Positions 1 through 7,406 of a DNA stretch of 33,309 nt are shown here, one piece after another (within the stretch, counting starts at the first letter, position 1; every line of letters begins with the position of its first letter). The notes beneath the pieces were generated by a model. That model was not told where the DNA came from. It made no database searches and saw only the letters and a program-made list of their open reading frames with translations. Made by a program: the position numbers and the translations under genes. Source of the stretch: a virus; the IMG/VR virus record IMGVR_UViG_3300021976_000049, positions 1 to 33,309 of that record; one strand, 5' to 3'.

Positions 1-89
1 TGCCATGGCCTCTCTCCGATCCGTGCGTGTTGCGGTAGCCCTGGCTGGCCCCTGACGGCACCTAGGACAGCCTCCGGGAGGTGTCAGCG

Positions 90-539
90 ATGCAGCGTCC
101 CTGCAATGTCTGCGGCACCGTCTATGAGGCGCAGCGGTCGACGTCCAAATACTGCTCGGCGAGATGCCGGATGCGGGTCTCACGCGGGGTAGTCACCATC
201 CCTGAGGTCACTGAGGGTGAAATCACGCCTGTGACTGTGGGTGATATGCCTCCGGTGACGGTTCTGGTTCCACCGTCTGATCTCGATGTTGGTCCGGTCG
301 AGACGGCGCTGCTCTCTGAGCTGAATGAGGTGGAGCGTGCGTCGACTGCGCTGGGTCAGGCCGCGCTTGCTCTGGCTCGCCGGGTGGACATCGGCCGCGA
401 TACAGGCGCCGGTCTAGCGTCACTGGTCAAGCAACTCGAGGCCACCGCTAAGGCTGCGACGGCGAACGTGAAGTCCGCGGCGTCTGCGCTGGATCTGATG
501 CGTGACGAGCTCGCCGAACGCAGGTCTCGCGGTGCGTGA
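90..539 (+). CDS. Zinc-finger protein, probable small terminase subunit (149 aa)
   Basis: The product starts with a compact four-Cys zinc-finger-like motif (CNVC near residue 5, then CSARC near residue 25), followed by a low-complexity linker and an Ala-rich helical C-terminal half that could form a coiled coil. It lies directly upstream of the large terminase gene and overlaps it, the usual place of the DNA-recognising small terminase subunit. That role is inferred from position and architecture, since I see no specific family signature. The ATG at 90 is preferred over the GTG at 81 because the ribosome binding site GGGAGG (75-80) is well spaced for 90 and abuts 81. Confidence 0.7.
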   Translation: MQRPCNVCGTVYEAQRSTSKYCSARCRMRVSRGVVTIPEVTEGEITPVTVGDMPPVTVLVPPSDLDVGPVETALLSELNEVERASTALGQAALALARRVDIGRDTGAGLASLVKQLEATAKAATANVKSAASALDLMRDELAERRSRGA

Positions 540-2019
540 CCCGGCGTACAAGTGGGTGCCGCCGTACAAGCAGACGTTCGGGAACCTTGCCGCTGAGGTG
601 GGCGAACAACTCGGCATGGTGATGGACGCCGAGCAGCGGATGATCCTGGATGCGATCTTCGCCGAGAATGAGCGTGGCCGTCCGGCGTGCTTCTCAGTGG
701 CGGCCATAGCCCCTCGCCAGAACCTCAAGACCGCCACGCTTGAGATTGCGGCGCTCACGGATGTGTTCGTGCTGGGTGAGCCGTTGCATGCGTGGACGGC
801 GCACCTCTTCGACACTGCCGTGAAGACGTTCAATCACATGTGTCAGTTGATTGAGTCCAACGACGACTTCCGCAGGCGTTGCCGCAAGCCGAAGGCGTCT
901 CACGGCTTCGAGTCGATTGAGCTTCTGACGGGCGAGAAGATCGAGTTCCATGCCCGATCCAAGGGCAAGGGCCGCGGTATCACTGGGGACAAGATCACCT
1001 GGGACGAGGCCCTGTTCCTCCAGCCTGCCGAGACCGGCGCGCTGCTGCCGATCCTCGCCACCCGCAAGGGCGCACAGGTCCGGTATGGGTCTTCAGCTGG
1101 CTTCGTTAACAGTGACGTATTGCGGCGCATCCGTGACCGCGGCCGTGCTGGTGGGCATCCACGTTCCGCGTACTTCGAGTGGTGCTCACCGATGGCTGAG
1201 TGTGAAGACCCTGCCTGCAACCATGAGGTCGGGGTTACCGGGTGCGTAGCCGACAGGATCGATCTGCTGGAGATTGCGAACCCGGCGTACGGGACTCACC
1301 CCGGAGCACGAATCACCCCGGAGCGGATGCAAGACTTCCGCGGCGAGATGCCTCCGCTGGAGTACATCCGGGAGTTCCTCGGCTGGTGGGACGAGCCGGG
1401 CACTGCGGATGCCGCGTTCGGCCCGGGCAACTGGGAAGCGTGCGCTGGCGATCCTGCTCAGGGTGTCCCGATGGGCGCTATCGGTGTGGCTGCGTCGATG
1501 GACATGAAGCACGGCGCCATCACGGCCGCCGCGTCCGATGGCCGGGTGATTCACCTGAAGCCGCTGCAGCACGGTCCCGGTACTGCATGGGTTGTGCAGC
1601 GGGTCGCTGACCTGCAGGTGCAGCACAAGGTTCCGGTGGTGATCGACAAACGCGGCCCTGCGGCCCCGCTGATCCCACACCTGGAGCGCGCCGGGGTGGA
1701 ACTGACGGTCCTGGACACGCAGGGCGTCATGGACGCTTGCGCGGCGCTGCTGGATCTGGTGCGTGAACGGAAGGTCCGTCACGCCATGTACCCGGAACTC
1801 GAATTCGCGGTGCAGGGTGCGGTCCGCCGACTCGTGGGTGACCGGTGGGCGTGGGGCCGGAAGGTCTCCACCGCTGACATCTCGACGCTCGAGGCCGCGA
1901 CTCTCGCTGCTCACGCGGTGACACTGCCGGAACCCGAGAAGGTCCCGCCTGCTCCTCCGCTTGCCGATGTTGGTTCCAGTTCGCACATGTCCGATTCGTT
2001 CGACTCGATGGGCTTCTGA
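532..2019 (+). CDS. terL: Terminase large subunit (495 aa)
   Basis: This is the ATP-driven DNA packaging motor and nuclease that docks on the portal. From a GTG start at 532, a phage-type Walker A (APRQNLKT) lies near residues 60-67 and Walker B (ITWDEA, catalytic D-E) near 155-160. The C-terminal half has nuclease-like acidic positions such as the Asp in ASMDMKH and the Asp in VVIDKRG. Length is normal for the family. An earlier in-frame GTG at 502 exists. I chose 532 because conserved-looking sequence begins there and it leaves a short 8-nt overlap with the upstream gene. Neither start has a strong ribosome binding site. The portal gene follows 13 nt downstream. Confidence 0.93.
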   Translation: MRDPAYKWVPPYKQTFGNLAAEVGEQLGMVMDAEQRMILDAIFAENERGRPACFSVAAIAPRQNLKTATLEIAALTDVFVLGEPLHAWTAHLFDTAVKTFNHMCQLIESNDDFRRRCRKPKASHGFESIELLTGEKIEFHARSKGKGRGITGDKITWDEALFLQPAETGALLPILATRKGAQVRYGSSAGFVNSDVLRRIRDRGRAGGHPRSAYFEWCSPMAECEDPACNHEVGVTGCVADRIDLLEIANPAYGTHPGARITPERMQDFRGEMPPLEYIREFLGWWDEPGTADAAFGPGNWEACAGDPAQGVPMGAIGVAASMDMKHGAITAAASDGRVIHLKPLQHGPGTAWVVQRVADLQVQHKVPVVIDKRGPAAPLIPHLERAGVELTVLDTQGVMDACAALLDLVRERKVRHAMYPELEFAVQGAVRRLVGDRWAWGRKVSTADISTLEAATLAAHAVTLPEPEKVPPAPPLADVGSSSHMSDSFDSMGF

Positions 2020-2032
2020 CGGAGGTGAGCAC

Positions 2033-3295
2033 ATGGCTGACGTACCGGCTCCGTTGACCGCGAAGGGCTACGAGGCGGAGCAGTGGGGCCAGTGGGCAAC
2101 TCCGGACTCGATGAACGAGGAAACACCGGAGTTGATGTGGCCGAACTCGGTCCCGGTGTACGACAAGATGCGCCGGCAAGACGCGCAAGTCCGTTCGGTT
2201 CTCCGTGCCGTGGTGCTACCGATCCAGCGAACGAACTGGTCGATCGACCCCAATGGCGCCCGCGACGAGGTCGTGCAGCTGGTCGCTGAGGATCTCGGTC
2301 TCCCGATCAAGGGGCAGGGCGCGGTCCCGACCTTGCGGACGCGGGACCGGTTCTCCTGGTTCGATCATCTGCGCCTCGCGCTGCTGATGCTGCCGTTCGG
2401 GCACAGCTTCTTCGAGCAGGAGGCCCGCCTGGATGATCAGGGGCGCTTGCGGTTGAAGCGTCTCGGTCACCGCCCGGCGCGCACGATCTCCCGATTCAAC
2501 GTCGCACGCGACGGCGGGCTGCAGTCGATCGAGCAGCTGACCACGTTGGGTGCCTCGGGCCCGATCGACGTGAACCGGCTGGTCGCCTATGTCTATGAGC
2601 GCGAGGGCGGCAACTGGGCGGGTATCTCACTGCTGCGTCCGGCGTACAAGAACTGGGTCCTGAAGGACCGGCTCATGCGGGCAAACACCACCACGATCAT
2701 CCGCAACGGTCTCGGTGTCCCGGTCTACGAGGGCGCTGAAGGCGAGATGGACCTGACGCCTGGCTTGAACATGGCCAAGCAGGTCCGCTCCGGTGATGAC
2801 GCGGGCGCGGCTACCCCGAACGGCGCGAAGCTGCGGCTGATGGGCGTCGAGGGGACTCTGCCCGACGCCTTGCCGGCCATCCGGTACCACGATGAGCAGA
2901 TCGCCCGCGCAGTCCTGGCGCACTTCCTGAACCTCGGAACCCAGACCGGCAGTTGGGCGCTGGGGTCTACGTTCGCGGACTTCTTCACCCTGTCGCTGCA
3001 GGCTCTCGCGCAGCAGGTTGCGGACGTCGCGAACTCTCACATTGTCGAGGACATCGTTGACTGGAATTGGGGCGAGGCAGAACCCGCCCCGAAGTTGGTG
3101 TTCGAGGAGATCGGATCGCGCGAGGCCGCTACTGCCGCTGCGATCGAGATCCTCGTGAGGGCTGGCGTGCTGCGTCCCGACCGATCCCTGGAAGAGGCGA
3201 CCAGGCAACACTTCGGTTTGCCACCCAAGGACCCCAACCCGAATGCGCCGGTCGACCCGAACGCACCCACGGACGTGACCGGAGGAACGCCATGA
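2033..3295 (+). CDS. Portal protein (420 aa)
   Basis: This is the dodecameric channel at the unique capsid vertex through which DNA is packaged and ejected. Residues near 40-75 (VYDKMRRQDAQVRSVLRAV, then PIQRTNWSI) match the opening of the DUF935/SPP1-like portal group, with a Pro/Asn-rich tail at the C-terminus. The ATG at 2033 has a good ribosome binding site, GGAGGTG at 2021-2027. Longer in-frame extensions run back into the terminase gene and are unlikely. Its stop overlaps the protease ATG (ATGA), which suggests translational coupling. The position between terminase and prohead protease is standard. Confidence 0.93.
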   Translation: MADVPAPLTAKGYEAEQWGQWATPDSMNEETPELMWPNSVPVYDKMRRQDAQVRSVLRAVVLPIQRTNWSIDPNGARDEVVQLVAEDLGLPIKGQGAVPTLRTRDRFSWFDHLRLALLMLPFGHSFFEQEARLDDQGRLRLKRLGHRPARTISRFNVARDGGLQSIEQLTTLGASGPIDVNRLVAYVYEREGGNWAGISLLRPAYKNWVLKDRLMRANTTTIIRNGLGVPVYEGAEGEMDLTPGLNMAKQVRSGDDAGAATPNGAKLRLMGVEGTLPDALPAIRYHDEQIARAVLAHFLNLGTQTGSWALGSTFADFFTLSLQALAQQVADVANSHIVEDIVDWNWGEAEPAPKLVFEEIGSREAATAAAIEILVRAGVLRPDRSLEEATRQHFGLPPKDPNPNAPVDPNAPTDVTGGTP

Positions 3296-4497
3296 CCCTC
3301 ACTGCGGAGCACCCTGCGTGGTACCGCATCGACAACAAGGCCGGTGAGCCGGCCGCGCTGTACATCTTCGACGAGATCAACCCCATGTGGGGGATCGGCG
3401 CTCAGGATGTCGTGAATGAGCTGAAGGCCATCGACGCAGCGCAGATCGACGTGCACATCAACTCGCCCGGCGGCAACGTCTGGGACGGCATCGCAATCAT
3501 GAACGCACTGCGGAACCACAAGGCCAACATCACCGTGAAGGTCGATGGATTGGCTGCTTCGATCGCTTCGGTGATCGCGATGGCCGGCGACTCCATCACA
3601 ATGAGCCTCGGCGCTCAGATGATGATCCACAATCCGTCCGGGTTTGCGATGGGCGACGCGAAGACGATGCGCGAACTCGCCGACACCCTTGACAAGTCGC
3701 GCGCCTCGATCGCCTCGATCTACGCGGACCGGGCCGGTGGAACCGTCGACGCCTGGGGTGCCGCGATGGATGCCGAGACCTGGTACACGGCGCAGGAAGC
3801 CGTTGCCGCGGGACTCGCCGACAAGGTCGACGACTCTTCGCAGGCCGAAGACATCACCGCGAAGTTCGACCTGTCGATCTTCAACCATGCGGGTCGTGCC
3901 GCGGCACCCAAGCCGTACATGCCCCCACCCAAGACTCCGGTGACCGCGAAGACCGCGGTTGCCCGGATCCACAACGCTCCCGTAAAGGGGGCCGACACCC
4001 ACAAGGAGGGTGACGTGCAGTTCTCTGACGAGCAGCTCACCGCCCTGCGTACCAAGCTCGGTCTCGCCGATGACGCCACGCTTGAGCCGAGTCAGGTTCT
4101 CGCCGCCATCAGCGACCCGGGTACGGCCCCGCAGGACAAGAAGGATGACCCGGAGCCACCGGTCCCGCCGGTCAAGCAGGTTGCAGGCACCATGACCATC
4201 GACGCTTCCGCCTGGGAAGCGCAGCAGGCGTCCATCAAGCGCCTTGAGGCGAAGCAGGCCAAGAGCGACCGCGACGAGCGGGACCAGGTCATCGCGAAGG
4301 CGATCCAGGACGGCAAGTTCGCGCCGGCCCGCAAGGAGCACTGGGCGCGGCTGTGGGACGCCGACCCGGAGGGTACCCGCCAGGTGCTCGACAGCCTCAC
4401 CAAGAACGTCATCCCCGTGGATGCGCTCGGCACCAACCTCGAAGACGACGAGTCGATCGACGCCGAGTTCGCCCACCTGTTCCCGAAGGGGGTCTGA
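3292..4497 (+). CDS. ClpP-like prohead protease with C-terminal scaffold-like domain (401 aa)
   Basis: The N-terminal ~180 residues are a ClpP/S14-type serine protease. The nucleophile region is GLAASIAS (Ser near residue 90), the catalytic His is in MMIHNPSG (near 113) and a likely Asp is in the AAMDAETW segment (near 160). The oxyanion-type NSPGG motif is near residues 57-61. After a Pro/Lys-rich linker (about 200-300), residues 300-400 are charged and helical ([14 protein letters not shown]) and resemble an internal scaffold. Protease-scaffold fusions that cut the scaffold during head maturation are common in phages of this type. The gene starts at the ATGA overlap with portal. Its stop codon lies inside a palindrome leading into an HNH gene. 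Confidence 0.9.
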   Translation: MTLTAEHPAWYRIDNKAGEPAALYIFDEINPMWGIGAQDVVNELKAIDAAQIDVHINSPGGNVWDGIAIMNALRNHKANITVKVDGLAASIASVIAMAGDSITMSLGAQMMIHNPSGFAMGDAKTMRELADTLDKSRASIASIYADRAGGTVDAWGAAMDAETWYTAQEAVAAGLADKVDDSSQAEDITAKFDLSIFNHAGRAAAPKPYMPPPKTPVTAKTAVARIHNAPVKGADTHKEGDVQFSDEQLTALRTKLGLADDATLEPSQVLAAISDPGTAPQDKKDDPEPPVPPVKQVAGTMTIDASAWEAQQASIKRLEAKQAKSDRDERDQVIAKAIQDGKFAPARKEHWARLWDADPEGTRQVLDSLTKNVIPVDALGTNLEDDESIDAEFAHLFPKGV

Positions 4498-4511
4498 TCA
4501 CACTGTGATCA
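4495..4511. repeat. Perfect palindrome spanning protease stop and HNH start
   Basis: Arms TGATCACA and TGTGATCA flank a single C. The palindrome covers the TGA stop of the protease (4495-4497) and the GTG start of the downstream HNH gene (4505-4507). In RNA it would form a 7-bp stem with a 3-nt loop hiding the start codon. In DNA it could be a protein-binding site. Confidence 0.75.
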
Positions 4512-4993
4512 GCACAGTGAAGCCAGATCCCCGATTCTGGGCGAAGGTGGACTTCACTGGTCCCTGCTGGGTCTGGACCGGTTACACCAACGCTGATGGT
4601 TACGGGAAGCTCTGTCGTGGGACGACCACGTACGCCGCTCACCGGGTTGCCTACTTCGGCTTGGTCGGCGAGATCCCGAATGGGTTGGAGCTTGACCATC
4701 TATGCCGGAACCGGGCGTGCGTCAATCCGGATCACCTCGAAGCGGTCACACATCACGTGAACGTCATGAGGGGCGCTGGACTCGCCGCTAAGTACGCCCG
4801 CAGGACTTCCTGCTCAGAGGGTCACGAGCTGACTCCTGAAAACACCTACACGCCCCCGAGGGGTGACGGCAGACAGTGCCGCACCTGTCGTGCGGCAAAG
4901 CGCCCTCACAAAAGGACGGCGCTTCCAAGAACTCGGTCGGTTCGGAGTTCACCTCTGACCGCCAACCAAGAAGAGGTGAATTCAATTGGCTGA
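4505..4993 (+). CDS. HNH homing-type endonuclease, copy 1 (162 aa)
   Basis: This is a free-standing HNH nuclease inserted between the protease and decoration genes. Order of elements: an N-terminal RFWAKV...CWVWTG...GYG segment, a central HNH core ([16 protein letters not shown] near residues 60-80), and a C-terminal zinc-finger-like [13 protein letters not shown]...CRTC with a basic tail. The same layout occurs in the genes at 17057 and 23304, so the three are one family. The start is GTG 4505 (GTG 4517 is also possible). No strong ribosome binding site is visible apart from a G-run about 14 nt upstream, so translation may depend on coupling to the protease stop. The 3' end overlaps the decoration gene by 8 nt. 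Confidence 0.88.
   Translation: MISTVKPDPRFWAKVDFTGPCWVWTGYTNADGYGKLCRGTTTYAAHRVAYFGLVGEIPNGLELDHLCRNRACVNPDHLEAVTHHVNVMRGAGLAAKYARRTSCSEGHELTPENTYTPPRGDGRQCRTCRAAKRPHKRTALPRTRSVRSSPLTANQEEVNSIG
4945..4983 (+). promoter_or_regulatory. Hairpin sequestering the decoration-gene ribosome binding site
   Basis: GAGTTCACCTCT (4945-4956) can pair with AGAGGTGAATTC (4972-4983), 12 bp with one G-U, around a 15-nt loop. The 3' arm contains the ribosome binding site AGAGGTGA for the TTG start at 4986. The stem lies inside the last codons of the HNH gene, so ribosomes finishing the HNH would open it. Confidence 0.7.
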
Positions 4994-5372
4994 TTACACT
5001 CCCATCTACTCCGGCGGCGTCGTTCCGTTCACCGCCACCACCTCGGCGATCGTCTCGGCCGGTCGTGTCGTGAAGGTCAGCGCCGATGGCACTGTCGCGC
5101 ACGGCGCAGCTGGTACGGACACGACGTGCCTGGGTGTCGCCGCGTCCGACGCCGCGTCCGGCGCCAAGGTCTCCGTGTGGCCCCTGGCCAACTGCGTGCA
5201 CGAACTGACCGCCCTCGCGACCATCACCGCCGGTGATGGTGTCGTGGCTGCTGCCGGTGGGGCGGTCGCCACGGCGGCCATCGCCACCGCTGCCGCTGCG
5301 GGCACGCTCATCGGTGTCGCGACCACCACCCGCACTGGCGCTGGCACGGTTCGTGTCATGGGCCGGTACTGA
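4986..5372 (+). CDS. Capsid decoration/stabilisation protein, DUF2190-like (128 aa)
   Basis: This small protein, rich in Ala, Gly, Val and Thr, begins [17 protein letters not shown] and is composed of short beta strands with phrases such as [15 protein letters not shown]. It resembles the DUF2190 family of head decoration proteins that sit on the outside of the capsid lattice. It directly precedes the major capsid gene, the normal location. The start is an uncommon TTG at 4986, supported by AGAGGTGA at 4972-4979. That site is buried in a hairpin (see separate entry). Family assignment is by sequence character and context. Confidence 0.8.
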   Translation: MADYTPIYSGGVVPFTATTSAIVSAGRVVKVSADGTVAHGAAGTDTTCLGVAASDAASGAKVSVWPLANCVHELTALATITAGDGVVAAAGGAVATAAIATAAAAGTLIGVATTTRTGAGTVRVMGRY

Positions 5373-5389
5373 CCCGAAAGGAATAGGCC

Positions 5390-6301
5390 ATGCCGCTTGC
5401 GCCTCCGGCCACCCTCTCGGGTGACCTCCTCACCATCAGCCGCTTCCTGTCCAACCCGACGCTGCTGCAGCGTCGGCTCCGCGACTACAAGGATCTCCGG
5501 TTCGTCTCGGACCAGATCCTGACCCAGCGCTTCCGGTCCACCGGTGGCGCTGTGCTGTACGAGCAGTCCGAGCCGTCCGTCACCGACCGCACCGTCGAGG
5601 CTGTCGGCGCCGGTTCGGAGTACCCGTTCGCGAACCTGCCGACGGGTACCGCCGCACTCGCGGCGATCGCCAAGTGGGGCCAGAAGGTCCGCCTCACCGA
5701 CGAGGAGATCGGCCGCAACGTCTACGGCGGAGCCGCCGTAGACCGTGCTCTGCGGAAGGTGGTCAACTCGATCATCGGCAAGGTCGACTCGATCACCATG
5801 TCGGCGATCTTGTCGGCGATCGCGGCCCAGACCACCGCCACCGGCGTCTGGTCCACCTCGACCACCGCCATTCCGTGGAAGGGCATCCTCCAGGGCCGGA
5901 CTGAGATCGTCCAGCGCAACCTCGGGTACACCCCTGACACCGTGGTCGTCAACGACACCGGCTACATGTACCTGATGACCGACGTTGGTCTAGCGGGCCT
6001 GCTGCGCCGTGAGTCGACCGACTCCCCCATCTACACCGGTCAGATCGACAAGATCGGTGGCATGAGCATCATCGTGTCGCCGACCATGCCCGCGCTGACC
6101 GCGATGGTGCTGGACTCCACCCAGTTCGGCGGCATGGCCGATGAGGTCGACGGGGCGCCGGGCTACTCGGTGTCCGACCTCGCCGTGCAGGTGAAGTCGA
6201 TCCGCCTCGAAGGCAACGACGCCTGGGATCTGCAGGGACGCCGCAAGACGGTCCCGGTGGTCCAGGAGCTCGGCGCCGCTCACCTCATCACGTACACGTG
6301 A
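5390..6301 (+). CDS. Major capsid protein, HK97-fold (303 aa)
   Basis: This is the main shell protein. The N-terminal part (LLTISRFLSNPTLLQRRLRDY) is helical, followed by a predicted E-loop/spine region (residues ~40-100) and a P-domain with WGQKVRLTDEEIGRN. The C-terminal A-domain holds DTVVVNDTGYMYLM and MSIIVSPTMPA, phrases typical of actinophage HK97-fold capsid proteins. The ATG at 5390 has AAAGGA at 5377-5382. It lies 17 nt after the decoration gene. The TGA overlaps the next GTG (GTGA). Confidence 0.92.
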   Translation: MPLAPPATLSGDLLTISRFLSNPTLLQRRLRDYKDLRFVSDQILTQRFRSTGGAVLYEQSEPSVTDRTVEAVGAGSEYPFANLPTGTAALAAIAKWGQKVRLTDEEIGRNVYGGAAVDRALRKVVNSIIGKVDSITMSAILSAIAAQTTATGVWSTSTTAIPWKGILQGRTEIVQRNLGYTPDTVVVNDTGYMYLMTDVGLAGLLRRESTDSPIYTGQIDKIGGMSIIVSPTMPALTAMVLDSTQFGGMADEVDGAPGYSVSDLAVQVKSIRLEGNDAWDLQGRRKTVPVVQELGAAHLITYT

Positions 6302-6648
6302 GTCTCCCGTTCACATCGCTGGACACGGCGACAGCGGTCGGCCCGGGTGCTTCGGAAGATCTGGGCGGAGCCTACGACCACCACACGATGGTGGTTTTCA
6401 AGACTGGCGGCGGAGCGGTGTCCGTCAGGCTTGAGGGTTCCCATGATGATGTCAACTGGTTCAGCCTGGGCACGGTCGGATTCAGTAGCCCATCCGCCGA
6501 TGAGGCGATGGTTCTGACTGCCGCTCCGGTGTCCGGCTCGCCAGGGCATCTGGTTCGTTACCTCCGGGCGTACTGGGTCAACCTTGCCGGCGGGACATCG
6601 CCCACCGTTACGGCGACCATCGCCACTGACACCACTGGAGAGGACTGA
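6298..6648 (+). CDS. Unknown head-region protein (116 aa)
   Basis: I do not recognise a family. The protein is predicted to be mostly beta: alternating polar and hydrophobic strands, e.g. HHTMVVFKTGG, VSVRLEGSHDDVNWFSLG, HLVRYLRAYWVNL. It resembles the small jelly-roll-like structural proteins found after capsid genes. It starts with GTG in a 4-nt overlap with the capsid stop and ends in a TGATG junction with the next gene, so it is co-translated with the head genes. A role as a minor capsid or decoration protein is inference from position. Confidence 0.75.
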   Translation: MSLPFTSLDTATAVGPGASEDLGGAYDHHTMVVFKTGGGAVSVRLEGSHDDVNWFSLGTVGFSSPSADEAMVLTAAPVSGSPGHLVRYLRAYWVNLAGGTSPTVTATIATDTTGED

Positions 6649-6974
6649 TGACTACTACCTACAAGGTCGTGGCGCCTTACGTCACGCTCAAGGTGAAGGA
6701 CGTCACCGGCACCTCGGTGGTGCAGGGGTTCTACGCCGGCGCCATCGTCGATGCGGTCGACGTGGAGCAGGCGGAGGCTCAGGCGAACATGGGGTTCCTG
6801 GAACCTGTCGCCGCCGTCGAGCCTGAGGTCGAGCCTGAGCCGCCTGTCTTCGACCGCCCCGCCGGCAACGCCTCACAGGAAGCCTGGGCGACATACGCCC
6901 TGGAGTCCGGTCAGGCATCGGAGGACGAGGTCAAGGGCCTGTCCCGCGACGACCTCCGCGAACTGTACGGCTGA
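6648..6974 (+). CDS. Head-region protein with C-terminal HeH/Rho-N-like segment (108 aa)
   Basis: An N-terminal beta-rich half (TYKVVAPYVTLKVKDVTG) is joined by an acidic Pro/Glu linker (VEPEVEPEPP) to a C-terminal helical segment, QEAWATYALESGQ...LSRDDLRELYG. That last segment resembles the short SAP/HeH/Rho-N-like helix pairs found at the end of many actinophage head proteins. Function is not known. The start is in a TGATG overlap with the preceding gene, and the next gene follows after about 20 nt. Confidence 0.75.
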   Translation: MTTTYKVVAPYVTLKVKDVTGTSVVQGFYAGAIVDAVDVEQAEAQANMGFLEPVAAVEPEVEPEPPVFDRPAGNASQEAWATYALESGQASEDEVKGLSRDDLRELYG

Positions 6975-6996
6975 CTGATGGATGGAGCTGGCGGGC

Positions 6997-7392
6997 ATGG
7001 CTGACATCGCACCACTGTCCGAGTTCGCCAGCTTCCTCCAGGTCGACTTGGACACAGCAACCGCAAACCTCGACCTGCTCGACCTGGCCCAAGGTCTGAT
7101 CACCGAACGCATCGGCGCCCAGAACCCCTGGCCGACCATCGCGAAGTCGATCGCCCTCACGGCCGCGGCGAGGGCGTACCGCAACCCCGAAGGCCTGCGG
7201 CAGGACACCACCGGTGGGACGACGGCGATCTACAACGATCCCCTGTACCGGATGGGTGTGTACCTCACGGTGGACGAGAAGAAGGAACTGTCCGACTGGC
7301 TGAACGGCCCTGGGGGTTCGACTCTGGGTCAGCCGCAAGGCTCGTTCCCAAGTTCGCACGCATGGCCTGACCCGGTGGAGTGGTCCTACTGA
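6997..7392 (+). CDS. Head-tail adaptor (HK97 gp6-like connector, 131 aa)
   Basis: This helical protein has the usual adaptor opening, LSEFASFLQVDLDTATANLDLLDLAQGLI split across helices 1 and 2, and a later segment AIYNDPLYRMGVYLTVDEKKEL. The adaptor ring binds beneath the portal and begins the neck. I prefer the ATG at 6997 to the in-frame ATG at 6982 because GGAG (6984-6987) is correctly spaced for it. Unusually, two extra structural genes (7407, 9589) separate it from the stopper gene. Confidence 0.8.
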   Translation: MADIAPLSEFASFLQVDLDTATANLDLLDLAQGLITERIGAQNPWPTIAKSIALTAAARAYRNPEGLRQDTTGGTTAIYNDPLYRMGVYLTVDEKKELSDWLNGPGGSTLGQPQGSFPSSHAWPDPVEWSY

Positions 7393-7406
7393 AGTAGGGG
7401 TGACCC

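Noticed and set aside
1-89. cos end or packaging site at the left edge
   Set aside because: The window begins just before the terminase genes, which fits a genome left end, but nothing in these 89 bases proves it.
3037-4476. Minus-strand ORF of 479 codons opposite the protease
   Set aside because: Open because of GC-rich codon bias on the other strand; it lacks recognisable motifs, while the plus strand encodes a clear ClpP-like protease.
4495-4993. Group I intron or intein carrying the HNH
   Set aside because: The HNH lies between complete genes with intact stops and starts, not within a split gene, and no intron core or splice motif was seen.
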